Assembly (NCBI RefSeq): GCF_013003965.1
Contig: NZ_CP053069.1
Location: 2,325,419-2,389,418, forward strand
DNA: 64,000 nt
Source of the DNA: Usitatibacter rugosus
Lineage (GTDB): Bacteria > Pseudomonadota > Gammaproteobacteria > Burkholderiales > Usitatibacteraceae
Direction of reading: 5' to 3'
Positions 46,496 through 54,947 of the stretch are shown in pieces. Made by a program: the position numbers and the translations under genes. The notes beneath the pieces were generated by a model. That model was not told the DNA's origin and made no database searches. It worked only from the letters and a program-made list of their open reading frames with translations. Each line of letters starts with the position of its first letter. Positions within the stretch are counted from its first letter, which is position 1.

Positions 46496-48535
46496 CTATC
46501 CTTCCCCGCCCACCATCATCAGGCGGTCGCGCAGGCGGCGGAGCTCGTCTCGCATCTGGGCCGCGCGCTCGAACTCGAGGTTGCGCGCCGCCTCGAGCAT
46601 CTCCTTCTCGAGCGTGCGGATGCGCTTGTCGAGCTGCTTCTCGCCGAGGGACTCGACCTTCTCGTCCTCGCGGGCGAGCGCCCTCGCCTCCTTCGCATCG
46701 CGCGCGTCCTCGGAGCTGTAGACGCCGTCGATGAGGTCCTTGATGCGCTTCGAGATGCCCTTGGGCTCGATGCCGTGCTCGAGGTTGAAGGCCACCTGCT
46801 TCGCGCGCCGGCGATCCGTCTCGCCGATGGCGAGCTTCATCGAGTCCGTCATGTTGTCGGCGTAGAGGATCGCCCTGCCGTTGATGTGGCGCGCGGCGCG
46901 GCCGATGGTCTGGATGAGCGAGCGGCCGGAGCGCAGGAACCCTTCCTTGTCCGCATCGAGGATCGCCACCAGCGACACTTCGGGAAGATCCAGGCCCTCG
47001 CGCAGCAGGTTGATGCCCACCAGCACGTCGAACATGCCCTTGCGAAGGTCGCGGATGATCTCCACCCGTTCCACGGTATCCACGTCCGAGTGCAGGTAGC
47101 GCACCTTCACGCCGTGCTCGCCGAGATAATCGGTGAGGTCCTCGGCCATGCGCTTGGTGAGCGTGGTGACCAGCACGCGCTCGTTCACCGCGACTCGCTT
47201 GGTGATCTCCGACAGCAGGTCATCGACCTGCGACGAGGCCGGCCGCACCTCGACCGTGGGATCGACGAGTCCGGTCGGGCGAACCACCTGCTCGACCACT
47301 TGCCCGGCATGCGTCTTCTCGTAGTCGGCGGGCGTCGCGGAGACGAAGACTGCTTGTTTGACCTGCCGCTCGAACTCCTCGAACTTGAGCGGGCGGTTGT
47401 CCAGGGCCGACGGCAGGCGGAAGCCGTAGTCCACCAGCGTCGTCTTCCGCGCGCGGTCGCCGTTGAACATGCCGCCGATCTGCGGAATGGTCACGTGGCT
47501 CTCGTCGATAACGACGAGCGCGTTGTGCGGCAGGTAGTCGATCAGCGTGGGCGGTGGCTCGCCGGGCGCACGGCCGGACAGGTGGCGCGTGTAGTTCTCG
47601 ATGCCCTTGCAGAACCCGAGCTCGTTCATCATCTCGAGGTCGAAGTGCGTGCGCTGCTGCAGGCGCTGGAGCTCGAGGAGCTTTCCCTCCTGCTGGAACT
47701 GGTCCAGCCGCTCGCGAAGCTCCGCCTTGATGGTCTCGATGGCGCGCAGCACGGTATCGCGCGGCGTCACGTAGTGGCTCTTGGCGTAGAGCGTGAAGCG
47801 CGGAATCTTGTGCAGCAACTCGCCGGTGAGCGGATCGAAGAGCGTCAGGGATTCGACCACGTCATCGAAGAGCTGGATGCGAAGTGCGGTCTCGCCGTGT
47901 TCCGCGGGGAAGACGTCGATCGTGTCCCCGCGCACGCGGAAGACGCCGCGGCGGAAGTCGATGTCGTTCCTCTGGTACTGCATGCCGGCCAGGCGCCCCA
48001 GCAACTGCCTCTGGGGAATCGGGTCCTTCTCGCGCAGCAGCAGGCGCATGTCCTGGTAGTCCGACGGGTCGCCGATACCGTAGATGCAGGACACCGTCGC
48101 CACGATCACGACGTCGTTCTTCTCGAGCAGGCTCTTGGTGGCCGACAGGCGCATCTGCTCGATGTGCTCGTTGATCGAGGAGTCCTTCTCGATATAGAGG
48201 TCGCGCGAGGGCACGTACGCCTCGGGCTGGTAGTAGTCGTAGTACGAGACGAAGTACTCCACCGAGTTCTCGGGGAAGAATTCGCGGAACTCGGAGTAGA
48301 GCTGTGCCGCCAGCGTCTTGTTCGGGGCGATCACCAGCGCGGGCCGCCCCGTCTGGGCGATCACGTTGGCCATCGTGTAGGTCTTGCCCGAGCCCGTGAC
48401 GCCGAGCAGCGTCTGGTAGGCAAGGCCGTCGCCGAGGCCCTCGACCAGCTTTGCGATGGCCTGGGGTTGGTCGCCGGCGGGAAGAAACGGGCGGTGCAGC
48501 CGGAAGGGGCTGTTGGGGAAGGTGGCGACGTCCAT
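46496..48535 (-). CDS. uvrB: Excinuclease ABC subunit B
   Basis: DNA damage-verifying helicase-like subunit of nucleotide excision repair. The 679-residue protein has Walker [16 protein letters not shown], the beta-hairpin region ([22 protein letters not shown]), Walker B VVIDESHV, helicase motifs ([16 protein letters not shown]) and a C-terminal UVR domain ([23 protein letters not shown]). ATG 48535 is preferred over 48559 because TACAAT, a likely -10, overlaps the upstream ATG; the message would then have a very short leader. No LexA-type CTGT-N8-ACAG box is seen upstream. Confidence 0.97.
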   Translation of the reverse strand: MDVATFPNSPFRLHRPFLPAGDQPQAIAKLVEGLGDGLAYQTLLGVTGSGKTYTMANVIAQTGRPALVIAPNKTLAAQLYSEFREFFPENSVEYFVSYYDYYQPEAYVPSRDLYIEKDSSINEHIEQMRLSATKSLLEKNDVVIVATVSCIYGIGDPSDYQDMRLLLREKDPIPQRQLLGRLAGMQYQRNDIDFRRGVFRVRGDTIDVFPAEHGETALRIQLFDDVVESLTLFDPLTGELLHKIPRFTLYAKSHYVTPRDTVLRAIETIKAELRERLDQFQQEGKLLELQRLQQRTHFDLEMMNELGFCKGIENYTRHLSGRAPGEPPPTLIDYLPHNALVVIDESHVTIPQIGGMFNGDRARKTTLVDYGFRLPSALDNRPLKFEEFERQVKQAVFVSATPADYEKTHAGQVVEQVVRPTGLVDPTVEVRPASSQVDDLLSEITKRVAVNERVLVTTLTKRMAEDLTDYLGEHGVKVRYLHSDVDTVERVEIIRDLRKGMFDVLVGINLLREGLDLPEVSLVAILDADKEGFLRSGRSLIQTIGRAARHINGRAILYADNMTDSMKLAIGETDRRRAKQVAFNLEHGIEPKGISKRIKDLIDGVYSSEDARDAKEARALAREDEKVESLGEKQLDKRIRTLEKEMLEAARNLEFERAAQMRDELRRLRDRLMMVGGEG

Positions 48536-48638
48536 CTTTTGCGAGGCAAAAACGACCATTGTACGGGTTGGACCCCTCCTTTTCGTGACCTAGTTGGCGG
48601 AGCGGAGGAATGGCACCCGGTGTACGCACCGCGTAGCT

Positions 48639-48666
48639 TTGCTGCACTGCATCAACGGCGTAAAAT
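48639..48666 (+). promoter_or_regulatory. Candidate promoter of the aminotransferase gene
   Basis: TTGCTG (48639-48644), a 16-base spacer and TAAAAT (48661-48666) lie about 45 bases before the ATG. The -10 matches five of six consensus positions and the -35 is weaker. Confidence 0.4.
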
Positions 48667-48711
48667 AGCCCTGAAAAGACGTACCCCGCCCGCCCTCCCG
48701 GAGAACTTTCG

Positions 48712-49929
48712 ATGTCGTTCATCGCCCAGCGCCTCAAGGCCATCAAGCCGTCCCCCACCCTCGCCATTACCGCCAAGGCTGCCAAGCTGAAATCGGAGGG
48801 CAAGGACATCATCGGCCTCGGTGCCGGCGAGCCGGACTTCGACACGCCCCAGTTCATCAAGGACGCGGCCATCGCCGCCATGAACAAGGGCTTCACCAAG
48901 TACACGCCGGCCGGCGGCACGTCCTCGCTGAAGAAGGCCATCATCGCCAAGTACAAGCGCGACAACGGCCTGGACTACACCGAGAAGCAGATCCTCGTCT
49001 CCGTCGGCGGCAAGCAGAGCTGCTTCAACCTCTGCATGGCGCTGCTGGACAAGGGCGACGAGGTCATCATCCCCGCCCCCTATTGGGTCTCGTACCCCGA
49101 CATGGCGATGATGGCCGACGCGACGCCGGTCTTCATCCAGGCCGGCATCGAGCAGGGCTTCCGCATCACCGCGGCGCAGCTCGAGCGCGCCATCACGCCG
49201 AAGACGCGGCTCCTGTTCCTGAACAGCCCGTCCAATCCGAGCGGCGCCATCTACGCCAAGGCCGATCTCGTGGCGCTCGGCGAAGTGCTCCGCAAGCACC
49301 CGCGCATCGTGATCGCCACGGACGACATGTACGAGCACATCCTGCTCGACGGCTCGAAGTTCGTGAACATCCTCGACGCCTGCCCCGACCTCTTCAACCG
49401 CACCGTCGTGCTGAACGGCGTCTCCAAGGCGTACTCGATGACCGGCTGGCGCATCGGCTACTGCGGCGGTCCGGAGGAGCTCATCTGGGCGATGGAGAAC
49501 GTGCAGTCGCATTCGACCTCCAACCCCTCCTCCATCTCGCAGTACGCGGCCGAAGCGGCGCTGAACGGCGACCAGGGCTGCATCGACCCGATGGTTGTCG
49601 CCTTCAAGGAGCGCGGCAAGTTCATCTCCGAGGCCCTCAATGCGATCCCGGGCGTGAAGTGCCTGAAGCCCCAGGGCGCGTTCTACGTGTTCCCGGATCT
49701 TCGCGAAGCCATCGCGCGCCTGCATGCGGACGGCAAGCTGAAGTCGCCGACGGATGCCGCGCTGACGGAGTACCTGATGGAGCAGGAGAAGGCCGTCGCT
49801 GTCGTGCCGGGCTCCGCCTTCGGCATGGAAGGTTACGTCCGCATCAGCTACGCCACGTCGATGGACAACCTCAAGAAGGCCGCCGAGCGCATGAGCAAGG
49901 CGCTCACGCCGGCGACGGTGCCCGCCTGA
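48712..49929 (+). CDS. Class I pyridoxal-phosphate aminotransferase, aspartate/prephenate type
   Basis: A 405-residue fold-type I aminotransferase, most like the Ib-subgroup aspartate aminotransferases that in many bacteria also transaminate prephenate. GAGEPDFDTP is the N-terminal signature, SPSNPSGAIY the conserved Asn-Pro loop, and NGVSKAYSMTGWRIGY carries the cofactor Lys239. A C-terminal Arg (EGYVRISYATS) binds the substrate carboxylate. It is monocistronic or leads into the deacetylase gene 14 bases downstream; the hairpin in that gene's start may separate them. Confidence 0.92.
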   Translation: MSFIAQRLKAIKPSPTLAITAKAAKLKSEGKDIIGLGAGEPDFDTPQFIKDAAIAAMNKGFTKYTPAGGTSSLKKAIIAKYKRDNGLDYTEKQILVSVGGKQSCFNLCMALLDKGDEVIIPAPYWVSYPDMAMMADATPVFIQAGIEQGFRITAAQLERAITPKTRLLFLNSPSNPSGAIYAKADLVALGEVLRKHPRIVIATDDMYEHILLDGSKFVNILDACPDLFNRTVVLNGVSKAYSMTGWRIGYCGGPEELIWAMENVQSHSTSNPSSISQYAAEAALNGDQGCIDPMVVAFKERGKFISEALNAIPGVKCLKPQGAFYVFPDLREAIARLHADGKLKSPTDAALTEYLMEQEKAVAVVPGSAFGMEGYVRISYATSMDNLKKAAERMSKALTPATVPA

Positions 49930-49943
49930 ACGGCGAGCGTTCG

Positions 49944-50879
49944 ATGAGCAACAGGACGGCGCCGCGAGGCGCCGTTTTGCTATTCGCCGCTTTCCTGGGG
50001 ATGGCAGGTCCCGCCATGGCCGAGAAACTCGCGCTCACCTTCGACGACCTTCCGCTCAACGGCGCGCTGCCGGCGGGTGCGACCAAGACCGCCATCACGC
50101 AGGAGACCGTCGCGGTCCTGAAGCGCTTCAAGGTCCCGCCCTCCTACGGCTTCGTGAACGCCCGCAAGCTCGAGGGCGATCCGGATGGAGCGTCGGCGCT
50201 GCGTGCGTGGGTCGACGCGGGCCATCCCGTCGGCAACCATGCGTACTCGCACATGGATCTCCACCAGAACACGGTCGAGGCCTTCACGCGCGACATCCTG
50301 CAGAACGAGCCCGCGTTGATGCTGCTGTCCACGCGCGATGTGAATGCATGGCGCTGGTTCCGCTATCCGTATCTCCGTGAAGGCGACACGCTCGAGAAGC
50401 GCCGCGCCGTGCGCGCCTTCCTCGAGAAGAGCCGCTACCGCATCGCGCAGACGACACTCGACCACGAGGACTACCTCTGGAACACCGCCTACGCGCGCTG
50501 CCTCGATCGCAAGGACACGGCCGCGATCGCGTGGCTGCGTGAGAGCTACCTCGAGATGGCCGCCGCCTACATCAAGGGCGGGCGCGAGACGGCGAAGCTG
50601 GCCTTCGGCCGCGAGATCTCACATGTGTTCCTGTTGCACCTCGGGGCCTTCAGCCCCGTGATCCTTCCCGATCTGCTGGCACTGATCGAGAAGGAAGGCT
50701 TCCAGCTCACCACGCTCGAGGACGCGCAGTCCGATCCGGTCTACGCGGTCGATCCGGACGTGACGCCGAAATGGGGTGGAACGCACACCGAGCTGGTGAT
50801 GCAGTCGCGCGCGCTCAAGTACGACGGCTATCCCAAGAAGCCGCGCGAGAAGCTCGGGACGATCTGCGCGGCGCCCTAA
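49944..50879 (+). CDS. Exported polysaccharide deacetylase-family protein
   Basis: A 311-residue NodB-fold (CE4) protein. A signal peptide (MSNRTAPRGAVLLFAAFLGMAGPAMA) precedes KLALTFDDLPLNG, the first catalytic motif TFDD, and GNHAYSHMDLH, the HxxxH metal-binding motif. FRYPYLREGDT corresponds to the RxPY motif. The substrate (peptidoglycan or another N-acetylated glycan) is unknown. ATG 49944 is chosen because it gives the signal peptide; a later in-frame ATG at the end of the signal would produce a cytoplasmic form. A terminator-like hairpin overlaps the signal-peptide codons. Confidence 0.87.
   Translation: MSNRTAPRGAVLLFAAFLGMAGPAMAEKLALTFDDLPLNGALPAGATKTAITQETVAVLKRFKVPPSYGFVNARKLEGDPDGASALRAWVDAGHPVGNHAYSHMDLHQNTVEAFTRDILQNEPALMLLSTRDVNAWRWFRYPYLREGDTLEKRRAVRAFLEKSRYRIAQTTLDHEDYLWNTAYARCLDRKDTAAIAWLRESYLEMAAAYIKGGRETAKLAFGREISHVFLLHLGAFSPVILPDLLALIEKEGFQLTTLEDAQSDPVYAVDPDVTPKWGGTHTELVMQSRALKYDGYPKKPREKLGTICAAP
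49956..49978 (+). terminator. Terminator-like hairpin inside the deacetylase signal-peptide codons
   Basis: ACGGCGCC-GCGA-GGCGCCGT followed by TTT: an 8-bp perfect stem, a GNRA tetraloop and a short U run, 27 bases after the aminotransferase stop and 12 bases into the deacetylase frame. It has the geometry of an intrinsic terminator, but with a short U-tract. Confidence 0.5.
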
Positions 50880-50922
50880 ACGTGCGTGCTCAGCAGTCGC
50901 ATGACCTGCGAAACACATCAAG

Positions 50923-50952
50923 AAAAAACGGCGCTTCAAGGCGCCGTTTTTT
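50923..50952 (+). terminator. Intrinsic terminator after the deacetylase gene
   Basis: AAAAAACGGCGC-TTCAAG-GCGCCGTTTTTT is a 12-bp perfect stem flanked by A and T runs, so it can end transcription on either strand: the deacetylase gene on plus and tRNA-Leu on minus. Confidence 0.9.
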
Positions 50953-50961
50953 CTCTCCGAT

Positions 50962-51047
50962 TGGTACCCGGGGTCGGATTCGAACCGACATGCCTCGCGG
51001 CGGAGCATTTTAAGTGCTCTGTGTATAGCCAATTCCACCACCCGGGC
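50962..51047 (-). tRNA. tRNA-Leu (anticodon UAA)
   Basis: The 86-base gene folds into a type II tRNA. The 7-bp acceptor stem has G1-U72, as I recall for E. coli tRNA-Leu(UAA). The anticodon stem GAGCA/TGCTC encloses CTTAAAA (anticodon at 51010-51012). A long variable arm and T-arm GTCGG-TTCGAAT-CCGAC are present, and CCA is encoded. It reads UUA codons, rare in this GC-rich genome. Confidence 0.97.
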
Positions 51048-51050
51048 AAG

Positions 51051-51758
51051 TCACAACAATAACTCAGGATGGGGAGAAATTCCGGCCTCACGCTTAAGCC
51101 GGTCCGACCTCAACCATCCGCGCACAGTGCCGTCAGAAACGCGTCGCTCCTTCGCATAAATGCGAATGCTTCCGCACCGCGCGATTCCACGTTTTATTTC
51201 GTCCAGGGTTGGAATGTAGTCGTAGGAAATGTTTCTCGCCTTGTACGTCGGCGTTTGAGCGTGGCAATTAGGGCAAAGCAGCCTGAGATTTGTCAGGGCA
51301 TTGTTCGAGTGGTCACCGTCGATGTGATCCAGCTCCAGGTGAATGGGCCGACCCAGCCAAGATCGTAGACCGCACGAACGACAGATCGGCTTGAAATACC
51401 CTTCCGCCAATAGCCTGCGTCGAAGCTTGTTACTTTGACACTGACTTCCTCGCCTCAGCAATGCAGTGAGGGGGATGGTTGGCGTCATGTTCCCTTTGCA
51501 GCCGCGTCTGTGGGCCTGCCCCGTCCAGTGCGAAACGTCCAACTTAAGCGCTGCGACGTGTCTCATGACCGAACCGTAGTTCCCACCAGTCGCGCGTATC
51601 CCCAAAGCGCGAAGTGTTCCTGCCACGGACCGATTGTTCGCGACGGCTATTCGCAACGCATCATCTGTCCAGCGCCTTCTTCTTCCCAATTGCTGATTCC
51701 AAGCTTCGTGCGACGTGAATATTGTCTCAAGAACCCAAGCAATAATTTGTGCAGGCAT
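51051..51758 (-). CDS. HNH endonuclease-like protein, probably acquired
   Basis: A 235-residue HNH-type protein. The N-terminal half (WTDDALRIAVANNRSVAGTLRALGIRATGGNY) is a helix-turn-helix-like DNA-reading segment seen in phage-type HNH proteins. The nuclease centre is CRSCG, LELDHIDGDHSNNALTNLRLLCPNCH, with both Cys pairs and the His-Asn-His set. A C-terminal segment (SIRIYAKERRVSDGTVRGWLRSD) looks like a second DNA-binding helix-turn-helix. G+C is about 47% in a 60-base sample, far below the flanks. The stop lies 3 bases upstream of the tRNA-Leu 5' end, so its transcript would run into the tRNA. Likely a free-standing homing-type or phage-derived nuclease. Confidence 0.85.
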   Translation of the reverse strand: MPAQIIAWVLETIFTSHEAWNQQLGRRRRWTDDALRIAVANNRSVAGTLRALGIRATGGNYGSVMRHVAALKLDVSHWTGQAHRRGCKGNMTPTIPLTALLRRGSQCQSNKLRRRLLAEGYFKPICRSCGLRSWLGRPIHLELDHIDGDHSNNALTNLRLLCPNCHAQTPTYKARNISYDYIPTLDEIKRGIARCGSIRIYAKERRVSDGTVRGWLRSDRLKREAGISPHPELLL

Positions 51759-51864
51759 CAGATTGTGGATAAGCGAAATCTGACTCTATCTACTTGAGAT
51801 TCTGCAGCGATGCTTGACCGATTCTCGTGTGCAATGGCGCCTCGACCCACAACCGAGGAAATCC

Positions 51865-52143
51865 ATGAGACCCGAACCGATCACGCTTGCCCTCGCGTGC
51901 GCCGCCGCGCTCGCCTTCGCTTCCCCCGTCATCGCCGCCGACAAGAACGCGCCGTCCAACGACTCGACGTGCATCGCCACGGCGAGCTCGCTGGAAGGCG
52001 AAGAGAAGGACAAGGCCCTGGCCGCGTGCCCGAAGCCGCATTCGCAGCAGGAAAAGATGAAGTACTGCAACGCCAGTGCGCGGGTGAAGGACCTGCACGG
52101 CGACGAGCGCCGCTCCTTCATGAGCACGTGCCTGAAGGGCTGA
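51865..52143 (+). CDS. PsiF-family small exported protein
   Basis: A 92-residue periplasmic protein: signal peptide (MRPEPITLALACAAALAFASPVIAA) and one clear PsiF motif (SQQEKMKYCNASARVKDLHGDERRSFMSTCLKG), with a degenerate first copy before it (EEKDKALAACPKPH). PsiF is phosphate-starvation-induced in E. coli; its function is unknown. ATG 51865 is chosen for the signal peptide. An in-frame ATG at 51814 would add a basic tail and is less likely. No Pho box is recognised upstream. Confidence 0.82.
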   Translation: MRPEPITLALACAAALAFASPVIAADKNAPSNDSTCIATASSLEGEEKDKALAACPKPHSQQEKMKYCNASARVKDLHGDERRSFMSTCLKG

Positions 52144-52210
52144 CGCGTGCCGCTTGGGCCGGGCGGTTGGTGAACCGTCCGGCCCCGGGCGTGACGGCCG
52201 CCGGGGGCGC

Positions 52211-53080
52211 CTACCTCGCGGCCGTCGCGATCCGCCGACCGACGAACACGAAGGCGACTCCGGTGACGTACATCAGCACGCCGTAGATCGCGCCCGGCAG
52301 CATCATCTCCTCGTTCTTCAGCAGCGTGGCGCCGATCACGATCGCGAGCGCGGCGTTCTGCACGGACGATTCGATCGCGACCGTGATCGCCTGGTCGCGA
52401 GGCACCTTCGCGAGGCGGGACAATCCATATCCCGCGGCCAGCATGGTGAGGTTGATGGCGAAGACCATCGGAGCGAAGGTCGCCGTGTGCTGCTGGAAGA
52501 GCGCGAAGTTGCGGGCGATGCCCGCCAGCACGATCGCCACGAAGACGACCGCCGAGACGACGCCCAACCGCGCCTGCCAACGCTGCGCGAACGCGGGCCA
52601 CTTCGCGCGGACGGCCATGCCCGCGATCACCGGCACGCCCATCACGACGAAGATCTGGCCCATCGTGGCGCCCGCGGGGAAGGCCACGCCCTGCTCCCCG
52701 CCCATGAAGTACGAGATCGCGAACGACACGATCAGCGGCACCGTGACGATCGAAACCAGCCCCGCGAAGGCCGTGAAGGAAAGCGCCAGCGCGACGTCAC
52801 CCCGGGCGAAGTACGTGAGCAGGTTGGACGTCGTGCCCGTCGGGCAAGCCGCGACGATCAAGAAGCCGACGGCCAGGGCGCCGGTCACGCCGAAGGCCTT
52901 CACCACCGCGAAGCCCACGAGCGGCAGCAGCACGAAATGGCACACCGTACCCACGAGGAAAGCGCGCGGATGCGCGAACACGCGACGGAAGTCGGCCAAC
53001 GCGAGGCCGATTCCCAGCGTGAACATGATGAACATCAAGCCCGCGGGGAGCGCGGCCTGCGAGACCCAATCACCTGGCAT
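52211..53080 (-). CDS. Bile acid:sodium symporter family (BASS) transporter
   Basis: A 289-residue inner-membrane secondary transporter with about nine to ten hydrophobic segments. ALPAGLMFIMFTLGIGLALADFRRVF is the family's N-terminal block, AACPTGTTSNLLTYFARGDVALALS the sodium-site motif with conserved Pro-Thr-Gly, and ESSVQNAALAIVIGATLL the second crossover motif. Substrates in bacteria are usually organic anions such as 2-keto acids, not bile acids; here it is unknown. ATG 53080 fits the family start. The gene is flanked by the PsiF-like gene (convergent) and the lipoprotein pair. Confidence 0.9.
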   Translation of the reverse strand: MPGDWVSQAALPAGLMFIMFTLGIGLALADFRRVFAHPRAFLVGTVCHFVLLPLVGFAVVKAFGVTGALAVGFLIVAACPTGTTSNLLTYFARGDVALALSFTAFAGLVSIVTVPLIVSFAISYFMGGEQGVAFPAGATMGQIFVVMGVPVIAGMAVRAKWPAFAQRWQARLGVVSAVVFVAIVLAGIARNFALFQQHTATFAPMVFAINLTMLAAGYGLSRLAKVPRDQAITVAIESSVQNAALAIVIGATLLKNEEMMLPGAIYGVLMYVTGVAFVFVGRRIATAAR

Positions 53081-53151
53081 CGCCGGATAGTACGGGAAAC
53101 CCCTGGGGCCGGGCTCCACTTGCGGGGAGCCCGGCCCAGGGTGTGTGAACG

Positions 53152-53694
53152 CTAGAGGCTCAGCGCGGCGATCGCCTGCAGGCCCTGCGTGATGTTGGCG
53201 CGCGCGGCGCCTTCGACGGCGAGCTTGAGGCGCGTCACGCCGACCAGCGAGTCACCCATGCTGGCGGTGTGCGACGACTGGATGGACTTGCGCATCGCGA
53301 CGGACTTGTCGCTCGCCTTCACGAGCACCCAGCCCGCCTCGAGGTTGACCGTGAAGCTGGCACCGAACGAGGGCTTGCTGAGCTGCGTCACGGTGACCGT
53401 GAGCTCGTAGTCGCCGCCCTTGCCCTGCACGATGGACTTGAACAGGCCCGAGCTGGTGACGGCGCTCTCGATCGCGGCCTTGAGGTCGGCATCCGAGATG
53501 TTCGAGCTGTCCATCGCGCCCGTCTCCGAGCCGCCCTTGGCTTCGACGGTGAGGGTGAGCGGGAATTTCTTCGCGACGGTGACGGGCGGCGGAGCCATCG
53601 ATTCCCGGCTGGCGGGCGAGGCACAACCGGCGAGGACGGCGGCAACGGCGAGGATCGTGGCGACTGCGAAGCGACGGGTGAGTGCGTTGTTCAT
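53152..53694 (-). CDS. Putative outer-membrane lipoprotein
   Basis: A 180-residue lipoprotein: lipobox LAGC after a 20-residue hydrophobic stretch, then a beta-alpha domain (SNISDADLKAAIESAVTSSGLFKSIV, YELTVTVTQLSKPSFGASFTVNLEAGWVLV). This resembles small curli/CsgG-adjacent or DUF-type lipoproteins, but I cannot name it. Its ATG overlaps the stop of the preceding lipoprotein gene as ATGA, so they are likely a coupled pair. Confidence 0.78.
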   Translation of the reverse strand: MNNALTRRFAVATILAVAAVLAGCASPASRESMAPPPVTVAKKFPLTLTVEAKGGSETGAMDSSNISDADLKAAIESAVTSSGLFKSIVQGKGGDYELTVTVTQLSKPSFGASFTVNLEAGWVLVKASDKSVAMRKSIQSSHTASMGDSLVGVTRLKLAVEGAARANITQGLQAIAALSL

Positions 53695-54128
53695 TTTGTC
53701 TTCCCTTTGTTATAGATGTTGTCGACCACCTCATCCACCATCTCCTTGGGGGTTTTGCGGGTGAGCGAGGTGTGGTACGAGTTTCCCGTTGCGAGGGGAA
53801 AATCGGTCTTCGGATCGCGCACCGTGACGGTGAGCTCGAGCATGTACATCGTGATGTCCCACATCCACTTGTCGGTGTAGGTCACGATGGCGTCCACGCC
53901 CTCGACCTTGCCGGGTCCGGTGGACACGGTGAGGCCGCGGGAGCGGAACTTGTCCGCGATCAGGTTGTTGATGCCCCTTTCGTCCGGAGCCAGTTTGCTC
54001 ACGTGGACGGTTTTCAGCTTGTCGAGATCCGCCGTCGCGTCGACCTGGGCGGTCGCGCGGTTGACGGCACATCCCGGGACAAGCGCGGCGACCGCGAGGA
54101 TCGCCAACAGCTTCCCGATGTTATTCAC
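53691..54128 (-). CDS. Second putative lipoprotein, coupled to the first
   Basis: A 145-residue protein with GTG start at 54128, preceded by GGGAG with an 8-base spacer. Lipobox VPGC ends a short signal peptide (VNNIGKLLAILAVAALVPGC). The mature part, DLDKLKTVHVSKLAPDERGINNLIADKFRSRGLTVSTG, resembles the LptE/DUF4136-like lipoprotein fold (a strand, a helix and a strand) with a WDITMYMLELTVTVRD core. The function is unknown. The frame is open to 54212, but only the GTG has a good ribosome site. Confidence 0.75.
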   Translation of the reverse strand: MNNIGKLLAILAVAALVPGCAVNRATAQVDATADLDKLKTVHVSKLAPDERGINNLIADKFRSRGLTVSTGPGKVEGVDAIVTYTDKWMWDITMYMLELTVTVRDPKTDFPLATGNSYHTSLTRKTPKEMVDEVVDNIYNKGKTK

Positions 54129-54235
54129 TTCATCTCCCTGGTTTGTTTTCTGGTTGTGCGCTGTAAAGCGGCGCCAGAATATCAGGGGATGAACAAAATT
54201 CCACCCCAACAATTCACGCGATTCGATACGCCGGA

Positions 54236-54862
54236 TTACGTATTCGGCAGGCCTCCGGCCCCGGTCCGGCCGATCACGGCGAGAAATTCCCGGCGGGTCG
54301 ACGGATCATCGCGGAAGGCGCCGACCATGCGGCTCGTGACCAGCCCCACGCCGGGCTTGTGGACACCGCGCGTGGTCATGCACTGGTGCGCGGCTTCGAT
54401 CACCACGGCCACGCCCTTGGGATGGAGCACCTCCTGCAGGGTGTCGGCGATCTGCACGGTCATCTTCTCCTGTACCTGCAGGCGCCGGGCGTAGACCTCG
54501 ACCAGGCGGGCGAGCTTCGAGATGCCGATCACGCGCTTGTTCGGCAGGTACCCCACGTGGGCCTTGCCGATGATCGGGACCATGTGGTGCTCGCAGTGGC
54601 TCTCGAAGCGGATGTCGTTCATCACGATCATCTCGTCGTAGCCCTCCACTTCGGAGAAGGTCTTGGCGAGGATTTCGCGGGGATCCTGCGCGTAGCCGGC
54701 GAAGAACTCCTCGTAGGCGCGGACGACGCGCGACGGCGTCTCCAGGAGGCCCTCCCGATCGGGGTCGTCTCCCGCCCACAGGATCATCGTTCGAACGGCC
54801 GCTTCGGCCTCCTCCCGCGTGGGACGCTCCACGTTCCGGACCTTCTTCTTCGTCGCAGCCAT
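54236..54862 (-). CDS. folE: GTP cyclohydrolase I
   Basis: Converts GTP to dihydroneopterin triphosphate, the first step of tetrahydrofolate synthesis. The 208-residue protein has the zinc and catalytic motifs [38 protein letters not shown] and AHQCMTTRG (second zinc Cys). The ATG at 54862 is preceded by GGGGAGCG about seven bases upstream. The frame is open further upstream into the malic-enzyme leader but lacks family similarity. It is divergent from the malic enzyme gene, with 85 bases between starts. Confidence 0.96.
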   Translation of the reverse strand: MAATKKKVRNVERPTREEAEAAVRTMILWAGDDPDREGLLETPSRVVRAYEEFFAGYAQDPREILAKTFSEVEGYDEMIVMNDIRFESHCEHHMVPIIGKAHVGYLPNKRVIGISKLARLVEVYARRLQVQEKMTVQIADTLQEVLHPKGVAVVIEAAHQCMTTRGVHKPGVGLVTSRMVGAFRDDPSTRREFLAVIGRTGAGGLPNT

Positions 54863-54947
54863 TCGTCGCTCCCCGATCAGGTAGTGGAAATCATATGCGA
54901 TTAGAATGGTGTCGAACCCCATCCGTTTCCCCCAGGGAGTAATAAAA

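Noticed and set aside
48536-48620. LexA box upstream of uvrB
   Set aside because: No CTGT-N8-ACAG or close variant found on either strand.
50940-51830. Integrated element with tRNA attachment repeats around tRNA-Leu
   Set aside because: No integrase gene and no second copy of the tRNA 3' end seen; only the HNH gene is atypical.
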